Shown here: positions 1 to 6,738 of the stretch, one piece after another
Position numbering within the stretch: the stretch's first letter is position 1
Layout of the letters: every line of letters begins with the position of its first letter
Origin: JAYENK01 sp034722035
GTDB lineage: Bacteria > Patescibacteriota > Patescibacteriia > Patescibacteriales > UBA12075
DNA length: 10,834 nt
Reading direction: 5' to 3'
Assembly (NCBI GenBank): GCA_034722035.1
Contig: JAYENK010000034.1
Location: 1 to 10,834, forward strand
Position numbers and translations under genes: made by a program
The notes under the pieces: generated by a model
Databases searched by the model: none
Told to the model about the DNA's origin: nothing
What the model saw: the letters and a program-made list of their open reading frames with translations, nothing else

Positions 1-1231
1 GACGGCAGATACAGAGTATTTTTTCCGTATTACCTCGGCTGATATCGAGGGGAATCAAGGGATATCCAGTGATTATAGTTTTCGTACGCCTAAAGACGAT
101 GATGAGGAGCTTGATTATGACGGTTTGCAGGAAGATATTAGCGAAGAAGGAGTTGCTGGTTTAAACGAGATTGGAATCGAAGAAATATTGGAGGCAATTA
201 AAAGTATATCTTCGGAAGAAGTGCTTGAAGAAATAATTGAGGAAGTGACGGAAAAGGCCGAAGAAATAATTCAACCACCGACTATTATTCTTGATTATGC
301 GGACGTGGAAGTAGGAACAGATTATGCCTTTATCACTTGGGCAACAGACAAAGAATCAAATTCAATTGTATCTTTGGCCGAGGAAGGGGATTATGACGAG
401 TTTTCTGACAATCCTTACGTTTGGAGCGAAGGGCAAAGCGATGAGCTTGTGCTTGAACATAATGTATTGGTAAATGGCCTTCGTCCGGCGACCGATTATC
501 ATTTTCGCGTGTCATCAAAATCAATTTTAGATTTGACCGGTTATTCTTCAGACAAAACTTTCCGTACTAAGTCAATCAAGCCAGAAATATTTAACATTCA
601 ATTGTCGAAGATTGAAGAAGAGTCCGCCACGATTCGTTATACCACCAACGTTCCCTGCTCCTCTATTGTTGAATACACCAATCTAAACAATAGCGTTACC
701 AAGCTGGAAGGTAATTCCGTGTTTATTACCGTGCATAATATCAAGCTAACTAATCTAATTTTTGATACCTATTATTCTTTTATTGTAAAAGTTGAAAGTG
801 AAGATGGAGAGGAGGCCGTGAGCGACCCCATTACTTTTATTACAATCCGGGATGAAGCCGCACCAGTTGTGACAAAAGTTAATACAGAGTCAACTATCTA
901 TCCGGGTAATGAAAACAAGATACAAACGATCGCTTCTTGGTATACGGACGAAGTGGCCCAGTGTCAATTATTCTATCATCAAGGCCTCGTTTTGATTGAT
1001 GAACCGCAGACCTTGGCTAAGGAAGAAGACTATGGCCTTAAGCATGTTCAGGTTATAACTAATTTTTTACCAGCAACAGTTTATAAATTCTGGATTGTTT
1101 GCAATGATGAAGCAAATAACAGTGTCCGCTCCGATGATTTCACTATGTTGACTCCATCTCAAGAAGAAAGCATCATTGATATAATAATTAAGAATTTTGA
1201 AAGTTCATTCGGTTGGCTTAAAGGAAAATAA
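1..1231 (+). CDS. Fibronectin-III-like multidomain surface protein, 3' part (5' end outside window)
   Basis: The frame is open from base 2, so this is the C-terminal 409 residues of a longer protein; the internal TTG at 125 is not a believable start. Visible order: end of one Fn3-like domain (about 1-30, with TEYFFRITSAD and SFRTP); a very acidic, probably helical linker (31-90); three Fn3-like beta domains (about 93-190, 194-283, 287-384), each with the family pattern ITWATD or IRYTT near the start, L-x-PAT-x-Y before the last strands, and FRT/FIT/FTM at the end; and a short C-terminal amphipathic tail (385-409, ending FGWLKGK). No transmembrane segment lies in the visible part. Such domains are normally extracytoplasmic and bind proteins or glycans. 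The stop is one base from the ATG of the ABC ATPase, so co-transcription is likely and the protein may work with that exporter, as substrate or periplasmic partner. This link is inference. The ligand is unknown. Confidence 0.85.
   Translation, partial: TADTEYFFRITSADIEGNQGISSDYSFRTPKDDDEELDYDGLQEDISEEGVAGLNEIGIEEILEAIKSISSEEVLEEIIEEVTEKAEEIIQPPTIILDYADVEVGTDYAFITWATDKESNSIVSLAEEGDYDEFSDNPYVWSEGQSDELVLEHNVLVNGLRPATDYHFRVSSKSILDLTGYSSDKTFRTKSIKPEIFNIQLSKIEEESATIRYTTNVPCSSIVEYTNLNNSVTKLEGNSVFITVHNIKLTNLIFDTYYSFIVKVESEDGEEAVSDPITFITIRDEAAPVVTKVNTESTIYPGNENKIQTIASWYTDEVAQCQLFYHQGLVLIDEPQTLAKEEDYGLKHVQVITNFLPATVYKFWIVCNDEANNSVRSDDFTMLTPSQEESIIDIIIKNFESSFGWLKGK
1221..1225 (+). promoter_or_regulatory. 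Ribosome binding site of the ABC ATPase gene
   Basis: AAGGA lies 7 bases upstream of the ATG at 1233 and inside the last codons of the Fn3 gene. It decides the start: the in-frame TTG at 1197 would add 12 residues, has no such motif, and would overlap the upstream gene. It is the only well-spaced Shine-Dalgarno sequence I find before any gene in the window. Confidence 0.7.
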
Positions 1232-1232
1232 A

Positions 1233-2555
1233 ATGCCACAAGCTATAGTAAAACTTAAAGATTTGGATATTACTTATAATCTGGGTAAAGAAAACGAGTT
1301 TAAAGCGACTCGGGGTGTATCTATGGAAATTTATCCAGGTGAATTTGTGGCGTTTTTTGGTCCTTCCGGTTGTGGTAAATCAACAATTTTTTATAGTATT
1401 TTAGGAATTTTGGAGCCTTCGGCTGGACAATTATATGTAAAAGGGGAGAATCCATATTCATTTTCACCTGAGGAAATGGTGCGTTTTCAGACACAGATTA
1501 TCGGTATTATTTATCAAGCTTTTTATTTGATTAATTCTATTTCTGTAACCGACAATGTTGCTTTGCCACAAATTTTTCAAGGAATTAATCCAGCCAAGCG
1601 CGCGCGCTGGGCTAAGGAAATATTAAAACGTTTTGGCATGGATGAATACGCGCAAAAATATCCGGATAATTTATCTGGTGGGCAATCTCAGCGTGTATCG
1701 GTTGCTCGCTCGATGGTAAATAATCCCGAAATTGTACTAGCTGACGAACCGACCGGTAACTTGGATTCGATTTCCACTAAGCAGGTAATGGACTCTTTGG
1801 CCGAAATTAACGCAGTGGACAAAAAAACCGTTATTATGATTACTCATAACGCGGCTCAGCTCAGCTATTGCCACCGGGTTTTTTATATGCGTGATGGAAA
1901 ATTGGAGAGGACAGTGCCTAATCCGGACAGAAAACAAATTGCCAAGGTAGATAGGCAAAAGATACTGGTAACAGAATTTGATCAGCTCTCAAAAATATAT
2001 CCTTATGATGATCCGGTAACACTTAAAGTAAAGAGTTTGGTGAATTATTTAACGCAGGATATAAATTTTTTTCAAATTTTGCGCTTGGAAGAAATTATTA
2101 AATTGATTGTTGAGCGGAAAATCAGCCAAAAAGAATTTAAAAAGATTTTAATGAAAAGGTACCGCGATGGCGGGATTGACTTAACTGAAGCTTTGGCCGA
2201 AACTATGGCCAAGCGGGTGAAAAAGATTTTGGAACAATCCGAAGATATGCGACGTTTTCGCCGGCGTTTTATGAAGAATAATTTTTTCTCGCGCGAGAAT
2301 ATTTTGATAAAGAATTTGACCAAATATGTGATTAATGAATATGAGGGCAAGGCAAGTTTGACCCAGAAGCGTCGAATTCGAGATTTGGTCTATAAGCGCA
2401 TAGCCGGTCTAATTTCCCGCCGGGAGTTCAAAGACGCGCTTCGTACTCCATTAGAAGAAGGCGGTATTGGTTTTAGCGTAGCCGCTTCACGCAAATTAAC
2501 CCGGTATTTCGAAAAGATTATTATACAGGGAATAGACGCAAAAGGACACCATTAA
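1233..2555 (+). CDS. MacB/LolD-type ABC transporter ATP-binding protein with duplicated C-terminal extension
   Basis: A 440-residue cytoplasmic ATPase that should power the permease encoded next. All ABC motifs are present: Walker A GPSGCGKST (43-51), Q-loop with Q95, signature LSGGQSQR (147-154), Walker B IVLADEP with the following D-loop (about 167-180) and H-loop ITHNA with H205. The GQSQR signature and DEPTGNLD wording match the MacB/LolD/FtsE branch, which works with four-helix FtsX-fold permeases that move lipoproteins or peptides by mechanical coupling rather than through a channel. LolD-like proteins are usually about 220-235 residues; here about 205 further residues follow the ATPase core. 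That charged, alpha-helical tail contains two similar units (about 266-335 and 359-432), each with a K/RRxxDGG- or EEGGI-like turn. Its function is unknown; a dimerisation or regulatory role is a guess. Start chosen at ATG 1233 because of the upstream AAGGA. Confidence 0.93.
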   Translation: MPQAIVKLKDLDITYNLGKENEFKATRGVSMEIYPGEFVAFFGPSGCGKSTIFYSILGILEPSAGQLYVKGENPYSFSPEEMVRFQTQIIGIIYQAFYLINSISVTDNVALPQIFQGINPAKRARWAKEILKRFGMDEYAQKYPDNLSGGQSQRVSVARSMVNNPEIVLADEPTGNLDSISTKQVMDSLAEINAVDKKTVIMITHNAAQLSYCHRVFYMRDGKLERTVPNPDRKQIAKVDRQKILVTEFDQLSKIYPYDDPVTLKVKSLVNYLTQDINFFQILRLEEIIKLIVERKISQKEFKKILMKRYRDGGIDLTEALAETMAKRVKKILEQSEDMRRFRRRFMKNNFFSRENILIKNLTKYVINEYEGKASLTQKRRIRDLVYKRIAGLISRREFKDALRTPLEEGGIGFSVAASRKLTRYFEKIIIQGIDAKGHH

Positions 2556-2564
2556 ACATAAGAC

Positions 2565-2698
2565 ATAATGCGAATTAATCTAATGCGAATCTACGAATTA
2601 TAGGCGAATCTACAAATTGCGAATTATGCGAATAATTATATATATTCGCGTAATTCGTATTCGCTATATTCGCTTTTAATTTGCGGTATTCGCATTAT
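2565..2698. repeat. GCGAAT palindromic element, copy 1
   Basis: An imperfect long inverted repeat fills nearly all of the gap between ATPase and permease genes. Outer arms ATAATGCGAAT (2565-2575) and ATTCGCATTAT (2688-2698) are perfectly complementary. The apical arms at 2620-2633 and 2644-2657 pair over 14 positions with one G-T pair. By hand I count five GCGAAT on the left and four ATTCGC on the right; the left arm is longer by about one unit. The first 30 bases match copy 2 (from 3908) exactly. It ends 10 bases before the permease ATG, and would form a long hairpin in the mRNA. It could be a REP/MITE-like mobile palindrome, an RNA processing or attenuation element, or both. Confidence 0.88.
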
Positions 2699-2708
2699 AA
2701 TAAAATAT

Positions 2709-3905
2709 ATGATGAGGGTTCAAGATTTATTTAAACTGGCGACGAGGATGTTTCGGACACGGCCGGCTAGAACTTGGCTGACGATTCTTGGTATTGGGGT
2801 TGGTTTTGCCGCTGTTGTAATTTTGGTTGGACTTGGTTATGGCTTGCAAGGCGTACTACTCGAGCAGATTGTTTTTGGTGATGCTCTTTTGTCATTAAAT
2901 GTTATTACTCCGCCATCGCAAATAGTGACAATAGACGAGGAAACATTGGAAGAGTTTAAACAAATCCCAAATGTAGAAGATGTCGAACCTCTTGCGAGCT
3001 TCACTTCTTTAATTACTTTTGGTGATCTTACCGGAAGCATTGTTCTTAATGGCGTTTTACCTAAGTATTTTTCCTATGCCGGTGTAGTTGCGTCTGATGG
3101 GGAATTATTTGGTCCGGGTGAAACAGATTCAGTTTTACTCTCTTCAGCCGTGATGAAATTATTCGAAATGGAGCCGGAAGAAATTATCGGACAAGAAGTT
3201 ACCTTTAAAGTATTTTTGCCGATTGAAGGCAGTGATGAAGCCCGGGAAATACCAATTGCAACTAAGTTTAAGGTCAAGGGCATTATAGAGGACGAGGCTT
3301 CAATTTTTGCCTATATTCCGATGTCGGAGTTTACTTCTCGTTTTGCTATTCCTTATTATGATAAGGCCAGAGTCAAGGTGTCTGATAGGGAATTTTTAGA
3401 TTCGGTTGAAACACAAATTTTAGAGCACGGTTTTGTTGTTACTTCTCTTTCCAAGACTGTGGATCAGGCCAATAAGATTTTTGCCGGAGTACAAGTTACC
3501 TTAGCTCTTTTTGGTACGATCGCTTTGATTGTGTCTGCGATTGGCATGTTTAACACCATGACTGTCACCTTGCTTGAGCGCACCAAGGAGATTGGCATTA
3601 TGCGGACGATTGGCGGTTCTCCGTTTAATATAAAAGTAATGTTTTTGACCGAATCGGTTTTGATGGGCTTTCTGGGCGGGCTTTCCGGGATTGCGATCGG
3701 AGTTGGCGGGGGACTTTCGATTAATTTTATGTTAAATATAGTTGCTACTCGTATGGGTGGTACCGCCATGGAGCTTTTCCGTTTTCCCTTACCATTTTTG
3801 CTTTTTATTGCAATATTTTCCGCAGTTATGGGCTATTTGACCGGTCTTTTTCCCTCAAAACGAGCTGGCAGCCTAAACCCTTTAGACGCAATTCGCTATA
3901 GTTAG
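2709..3905 (+). CDS. MacB/FtsX-type ABC transporter permease
   Basis: A 398-residue inner-membrane protein with the four-helix layout of the MacB/FtsX fold: helix 1 (about 24-46), a large extracytoplasmic MacB_PCD-like domain (about 50-255), then helices 2-4 (about 260-285, 312-340, 359-380). Family hallmarks are LLERTKEIGIMRTIG (288-302), which contains the cytoplasmic coupling helix after helix 2, and the C-terminal FPSKRAGSLNPLDAIRYS. Length fits the family, so it looks intact. The ATPase gene upstream is its natural partner; no MacA-type adaptor is visible, so the substrate (lipoprotein, peptide or other) cannot be named. Two ATGs stand at 2709 and 2712; either may be used, and neither has a Shine-Dalgarno sequence. 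The gene is bracketed by the two GCGAAT palindromes, which end 10 bases before it and start directly after its TAG. Confidence 0.92.
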   Translation: MMRVQDLFKLATRMFRTRPARTWLTILGIGVGFAAVVILVGLGYGLQGVLLEQIVFGDALLSLNVITPPSQIVTIDEETLEEFKQIPNVEDVEPLASFTSLITFGDLTGSIVLNGVLPKYFSYAGVVASDGELFGPGETDSVLLSSAVMKLFEMEPEEIIGQEVTFKVFLPIEGSDEAREIPIATKFKVKGIIEDEASIFAYIPMSEFTSRFAIPYYDKARVKVSDREFLDSVETQILEHGFVVTSLSKTVDQANKIFAGVQVTLALFGTIALIVSAIGMFNTMTVTLLERTKEIGIMRTIGGSPFNIKVMFLTESVLMGFLGGLSGIAIGVGGGLSINFMLNIVATRMGGTAMELFRFPLPFLLFIAIFSAVMGYLTGLFPSKRAGSLNPLDAIRYS

Positions 3906-4057
3906 GTATAATGCGAATTAATCTAATGCGAATCTACAAATTTTATGCGAATATGGCGAATTGCGAATTACGCGAATAATGTCTTTGTAAATTCGCGTAA
4001 TTTGTATTCGCCATATTCGCCTATAATTTGTAGATTCGCATTATACATTCGCATTGT
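3906..4057. repeat. GCGAAT palindromic element, copy 2
   Basis: A better preserved copy of the element before the permease. Perfectly complementary blocks nest around a 13-base loop (3978-3990): 3966-3977 with 3991-4002 (12 bp), 3947-3961 with 4006-4020 (15 bp, GCGAATATGGCGAAT), 3924-3942 with 4025-4043 (19 bp, starting TAATGCGAATCTAC), and outside these AATGCGAAT (3910-3918) with ATTCGCATT (4047-4055). Alternatively GTATAATGCGAAT (3906-3918) pairs with 4034-4046. I count six GCGAAT on the left and five ATTCGC on the right. It begins at the first base after the permease stop. It is oriented like copy 1. It lacks the U-run of an intrinsic terminator, but may protect or process the 3' end of the exporter mRNA. 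Confidence 0.9.
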
Positions 4058-4212
4058 ATGATTTTGAAGTTATTAACAATAAATAAGTTTAAAAAGTAAA
4101 TTTTGCTAACATTAAATTATAATACGATTGTGTAAATTTGACAAATTGTGGTATAATTATATTAGATATGTGGATAAACCCACAAAATTTTTAAATCCCC
4201 ATTTAACACCCC
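4058..4212 (+). promoter_or_regulatory. AT-rich promoter and leader region of the surface-protein gene
   Basis: Together with copy 2 of the palindrome this makes a gene-free stretch of about 307 bases. The best promoter is an extended -10, TGGTATAAT (4149-4157), with a weak -35 TTGTGT (4128-4133) and 18-base spacing. A perfect TTGACA (4138-4143) sits too close to that -10 (8 bases) and has only poor hexamers at 16-18 bases, so it may be a second, weaker promoter or chance. Another TATAAT is at 4118-4123. The leader of about 50 bases contains a small hairpin, TGTGG (4169-4173) with CCACA (4180-4184), and a perfect DnaA-box-like 9-mer on the minus strand (4169-4177). The ATG at 4213 has no Shine-Dalgarno sequence. 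Confidence 0.6.
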
Positions 4213-5994
4213 ATGGCAAAGAAAATTAAACAGCAAATTAAAAAAAGCATGCCTTTATTTATTATTATGTGTATGCTTTTAACTTCCACGGCGATTGGCG
4301 TGGTTTTTAGTTACAATTTAGAAATAGGTTCTTGGCATGATGTTTTTTTTGGAATTAATATAAGTCATCCGGAAGCTAAGGCGCAAACCGGAGATACCGC
4401 CACTACCGAAGTGACAGTGCGTAATGCGCCACCGGTTTTTTCCGTTGACGCGCGTGAGGTTCCGGCCAGTACTTCCACTTCTCCGATTAATAACGGTTCA
4501 ACTTTGGATTTTGAAGGGGATGCGACTGATCCGGAAAACAACGATTATTATTTGATTGTTTGTGAGACTGTCGGAGTGACTGCCTCCTCTACTGGTGGGG
4601 CGCCATCGTGTACCGGTACAGAGCTTTGTGTTTCAACTTCTACTTTGATTAGCAATACTGCCTCTTGTACCGCCACAGTAAGTGACGCGGAAGAAACACA
4701 AGATTGGTACGCCTATGTTTGCGATACGCATGCTACTGAAGGCGAATGCAGTGTTGACTACAGCCAGGGAGCTTCACCGGGAGATTATGCCAGTTCCAGT
4801 CCGTTTTATATTAACCATGCCCCAGTTTTTGCTTCTGTCAGTACTACTGACGATGATAAAGATCCGGGTAGTAATTATACCGTGACTGCAAGTGTCGAAG
4901 ATGATGATGTTGTTGTCAGTCAGGATGAATTGACTTTGTATATTTGCGGATCAAATGTTTGGACGACTGGCGGTGGTTGTACCGGGCAAGAGTTTTGCCA
5001 AAGCACTTCAACCTCAGCTGATATAGCCTGCACCTGGGCAACAACCACACCGGCAGTTGACGACACATTCCTTTATTGGGCATTTGTAAAGGACGAACAC
5101 GATTTTGCCGCTACTAGTACACGGACTAATACTTATACCGTAAATAACGTTGCGCCGCAAGTTTCGAGCGTGCGCGTGCATGGTAGCGTTGATTTTACCT
5201 TAAATATAAAAGGCGCCTCAGAAATTCTTGCAACAACTACGGCTACTATAACTGATAATAATACCTGTGGAGATATAGACGATGCAACCAGTTCGATTTA
5301 TTATTCGGCCGTGACAAACGAGCATAATTGTGATCCGGACGATGATGATTGTTATCAGATTGGCGTAGCGAGCTGTATGATAGAGGCTGGATCCTGTGTC
5401 GGCACTTCAACCCAGGCAACTGCTATTTGCTCTACTACTCTGGCTTTTCATACCAGTCCGACCGACAATAGCACCAGTAATCCTTACGAAACCGGTAATT
5501 GGTTAGCCGGAATTAAAGGTATTGACGATGATGGCGCGATTGGAGTTGCTACTACTACCGGATCTTATGGAGTCGAAGTTAATACTTCATTGGCTTTAAC
5601 CGTGCAAGAAGCGGGTATTGATTATTTGTCCGTGACCGGTGGCACCAATACCGGTTTGGTAAATGCGACTACTACCATTGAAAATTATGGCAATTCGCCA
5701 CTTAATTCACAATTTAGCGGAGAAGATTTAATACAAACCGGTGTAGATTATATTGAAACTACAGAACAGCGTTTTGGTACAAGTTCGGCTACGTATTTAT
5801 CATTGGCTTATCCGATGCCGGCATCGAGCACATCCGAAGTTCATGATGTCACAATAGTAAAACCGGACGATGATACCAGTTTAACAATTACCGACGAGGT
5901 TTATTGGGGTATCAATATCCCATCCGGCAAACCGTCCGGTGTGTATAGCGGCCTCAACACTTTTATGGCCGCCCTTGACTCAAGTGATTGGTAA
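4213..5994 (+). CDS. Large secreted or membrane-anchored Cys/Thr/Ser-rich surface protein
   Basis: A 593-residue protein of no named family. A Lys-rich N-terminus followed by a hydrophobic segment (about 13-34) is a signal peptide or signal anchor. The rest is acidic, very rich in Thr, Ser and Asp, and looks all-beta. Three similar units start with N-x-A/P-P-x-F/V (about 71 NAPPVFSV, 201 NHAPVFAS, 312 NVAPQVSS); these resemble Ig/cadherin-like surface domains, and Asp clusters such as DATDPENND could bind calcium. Most cysteines lie in the units (roughly 117-179, 245-273, 352-406), in spacings that suggest intradomain disulfides, which implies an oxidising location outside the cytoplasm. The C-terminal part (about 460-585, with YWGINIPSGKPSGVYSG) resembles a module I recall in other Patescibacterial surface proteins. 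It has its own promoter and a strong terminator, so it is probably a single-gene, well-expressed envelope component. Function unknown; a surface-layer or adhesion role is a guess. Confidence 0.88.
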   Translation: MAKKIKQQIKKSMPLFIIMCMLLTSTAIGVVFSYNLEIGSWHDVFFGINISHPEAKAQTGDTATTEVTVRNAPPVFSVDAREVPASTSTSPINNGSTLDFEGDATDPENNDYYLIVCETVGVTASSTGGAPSCTGTELCVSTSTLISNTASCTATVSDAEETQDWYAYVCDTHATEGECSVDYSQGASPGDYASSSPFYINHAPVFASVSTTDDDKDPGSNYTVTASVEDDDVVVSQDELTLYICGSNVWTTGGGCTGQEFCQSTSTSADIACTWATTTPAVDDTFLYWAFVKDEHDFAATSTRTNTYTVNNVAPQVSSVRVHGSVDFTLNIKGASEILATTTATITDNNTCGDIDDATSSIYYSAVTNEHNCDPDDDDCYQIGVASCMIEAGSCVGTSTQATAICSTTLAFHTSPTDNSTSNPYETGNWLAGIKGIDDDGAIGVATTTGSYGVEVNTSLALTVQEAGIDYLSVTGGTNTGLVNATTTIENYGNSPLNSQFSGEDLIQTGVDYIETTEQRFGTSSATYLSLAYPMPASSTSEVHDVTIVKPDDDTSLTITDEVYWGINIPSGKPSGVYSGLNTFMAALDSSDW

Positions 5995-6023
5995 AAATAA
6001 GATCATATATATAAAACATATAT

Positions 6024-6056
6024 AAAAAAGTGCTTGATTTTCAAGCACTTTTTTTT
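6024..6056 (+). terminator. Rho-independent terminator after the surface-protein gene
   Basis: A perfect stem AAGTGCTTGA / TCAAGCACTT with a three-base TTT loop (6038-6040), extended by an A-run on the left pairing with the T-run on the right (T6049-T6056). The A/T flanks could let it act in both directions. It separates the surface-protein unit from the macro-domain gene. Confidence 0.93.
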
Positions 6057-6071
6057 ATTTCCAATTTCTAG

Positions 6072-6077
6072 TATAAT
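6072..6077 (+). promoter_or_regulatory. -10 element for the macro-domain gene
   Basis: A consensus TATAAT lies 29 bases before the ATG at 6107, just after the terminator. The -35 position falls in the T-run of the terminator (TTTTTT around 6049-6054), a poor match, so strength is uncertain. The resulting short, A-rich leader has no Shine-Dalgarno sequence. Confidence 0.5.
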
Positions 6078-6106
6078 ATAAGTATAGAAAAAAATAATAA
6101 AAAAAT

Positions 6107-6670
6107 ATGGGAGCAAAATTAATTTCAAAAAAAATCAATAATACTGATTCAGAAATAATAGTAATACATACTGATATCACTATTTTAGAAGTAGACGCAA
6201 TTGTTAACGCTACTGATAAAAATTTTAGTGGTGGTGGCGGCGTCGATGAAGCGATCCACGCGGTAGCCGGTGGTAAGCTAAAAGAAGAATGTGAAAAAAT
6301 CGGTAAATGCGAAACAGGTAAAGCAATTTTAACAAACGCCTATAAATTACCGGCTAAATACGTAATCCATACCGTTGGTCCCAAATATGGCAGCGGTGAT
6401 GGGAAAGAGGATGAGCTTTTGGCAAATTGTTATAAAAATAGCTTGCGTTTGGCCTTTGAGAAAAATTTAGCCAGCATTGCTTTCCCCAATATTTCGACCG
6501 GTGTTTATCGTTACCCTAAAGAAGAAGCAATCGAAATTGCTTTTTCTTCCGTTCTGGGATGGCTTAAAAAGCATAATTTTTATAGCTTTAAAAAAATATA
6601 TTTTGTGTCATTTACCGAAGAAGATTATGGCATGAATTCTTTTTATTTTAAAGAGCTTAATATAGGATGA
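6107..6670 (+). CDS. Macro-domain protein (MacroD/YmdB-like ADP-ribose hydrolase family)
   Basis: A 187-residue single-domain protein of normal macro-domain length, expected in the cytoplasm. MacroD/YmdB-like enzymes remove ADP-ribose from proteins or deacetylate O-acetyl-ADP-ribose. Landmarks in order: TDIT (22-25), DAIVNATD (30-37), the phosphate-binding GGGGVDEAIH (42-51), EC (60-62 region), TGKA (70-73), LPAKYVIHTVGP (81-92) and AFPNISTGVYRYP (125-137). Compared with E. coli YmdB as I recall it, the second Asn of NAAN (N25 there) is Asp37 here, while the Asp of GGGGVD (D35 there) is kept as Asp47; the residue after it is Glu instead of Gly. Ligand binding is likely; catalytic activity is less certain. 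It is preceded by its own -10 and followed by a small hairpin, then the methyltransferase-like gene. Confidence 0.92.
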   Translation: MGAKLISKKINNTDSEIIVIHTDITILEVDAIVNATDKNFSGGGGVDEAIHAVAGGKLKEECEKIGKCETGKAILTNAYKLPAKYVIHTVGPKYGSGDGKEDELLANCYKNSLRLAFEKNLASIAFPNISTGVYRYPKEEAIEIAFSSVLGWLKKHNFYSFKKIYFVSFTEEDYGMNSFYFKELNIG

Positions 6671-6684
6671 TTAATTTTATTTTT

Positions 6685-6733
6685 TATTCGCATGATCCGC
6701 ATTTGTAGCGCGGGATGTGAGCGAAGCGAAATA
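6685..6733. repeat. Small imperfect palindrome with TTCGC/GCGAA arms
   Basis: The gap between macro-domain and methyltransferase-like genes folds into an imperfect hairpin: TATTCGC (6685-6691) with GCGAAATA (6726-6733), and CATGATCCGC (6691-6700) with GCGGGATGTG (6710-6719), each with a bulge or mismatch. It contains one ATTCGC and the string TTTGTAG also seen in copy 2 of the large palindromes (4028-4033 area). It may be a degraded or shorter relative of that family, or an unrelated intergenic hairpin. Confidence 0.5.
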
Positions 6734-6738
6734 CGACC

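Noticed and set aside
125..127. TTG start for the Fn3 protein
   Set aside because: The frame is open to base 2 and the upstream part encodes the end of an Fn3 domain, so the gene begins outside the window.
1197..1232. TTG start 12 codons upstream for the ABC ATPase
   Set aside because: It would overlap the Fn3 gene, lacks a ribosome binding site, and family proteins start near the later ATG, which has AAGGA 7 bases upstream.
2072..2350. Minus-strand reading frame of 92 residues within the ABC ATPase gene
   Set aside because: Shadow of the C-terminal extension, low-complexity Ile/Lys/Ser composition and no promoter or ribosome binding site.
2565..4057. CRISPR array suggested by repeated GCGAAT units
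   Set aside because: Units are only 6-9 bases, appear in both orientations as hairpin arms, and have no constant-length spacers or cas genes.
3906..4057. Copy 2 palindrome as an ordinary intrinsic terminator
   Set aside because: The hairpin is much longer than usual, is not followed by a T-run, and a related copy sits inside the operon before the permease.
4060..4212. Replication origin
   Set aside because: Only one exact DnaA box is visible, with no dnaA, dnaN or other origin-linked gene nearby; AT-richness alone is not enough.
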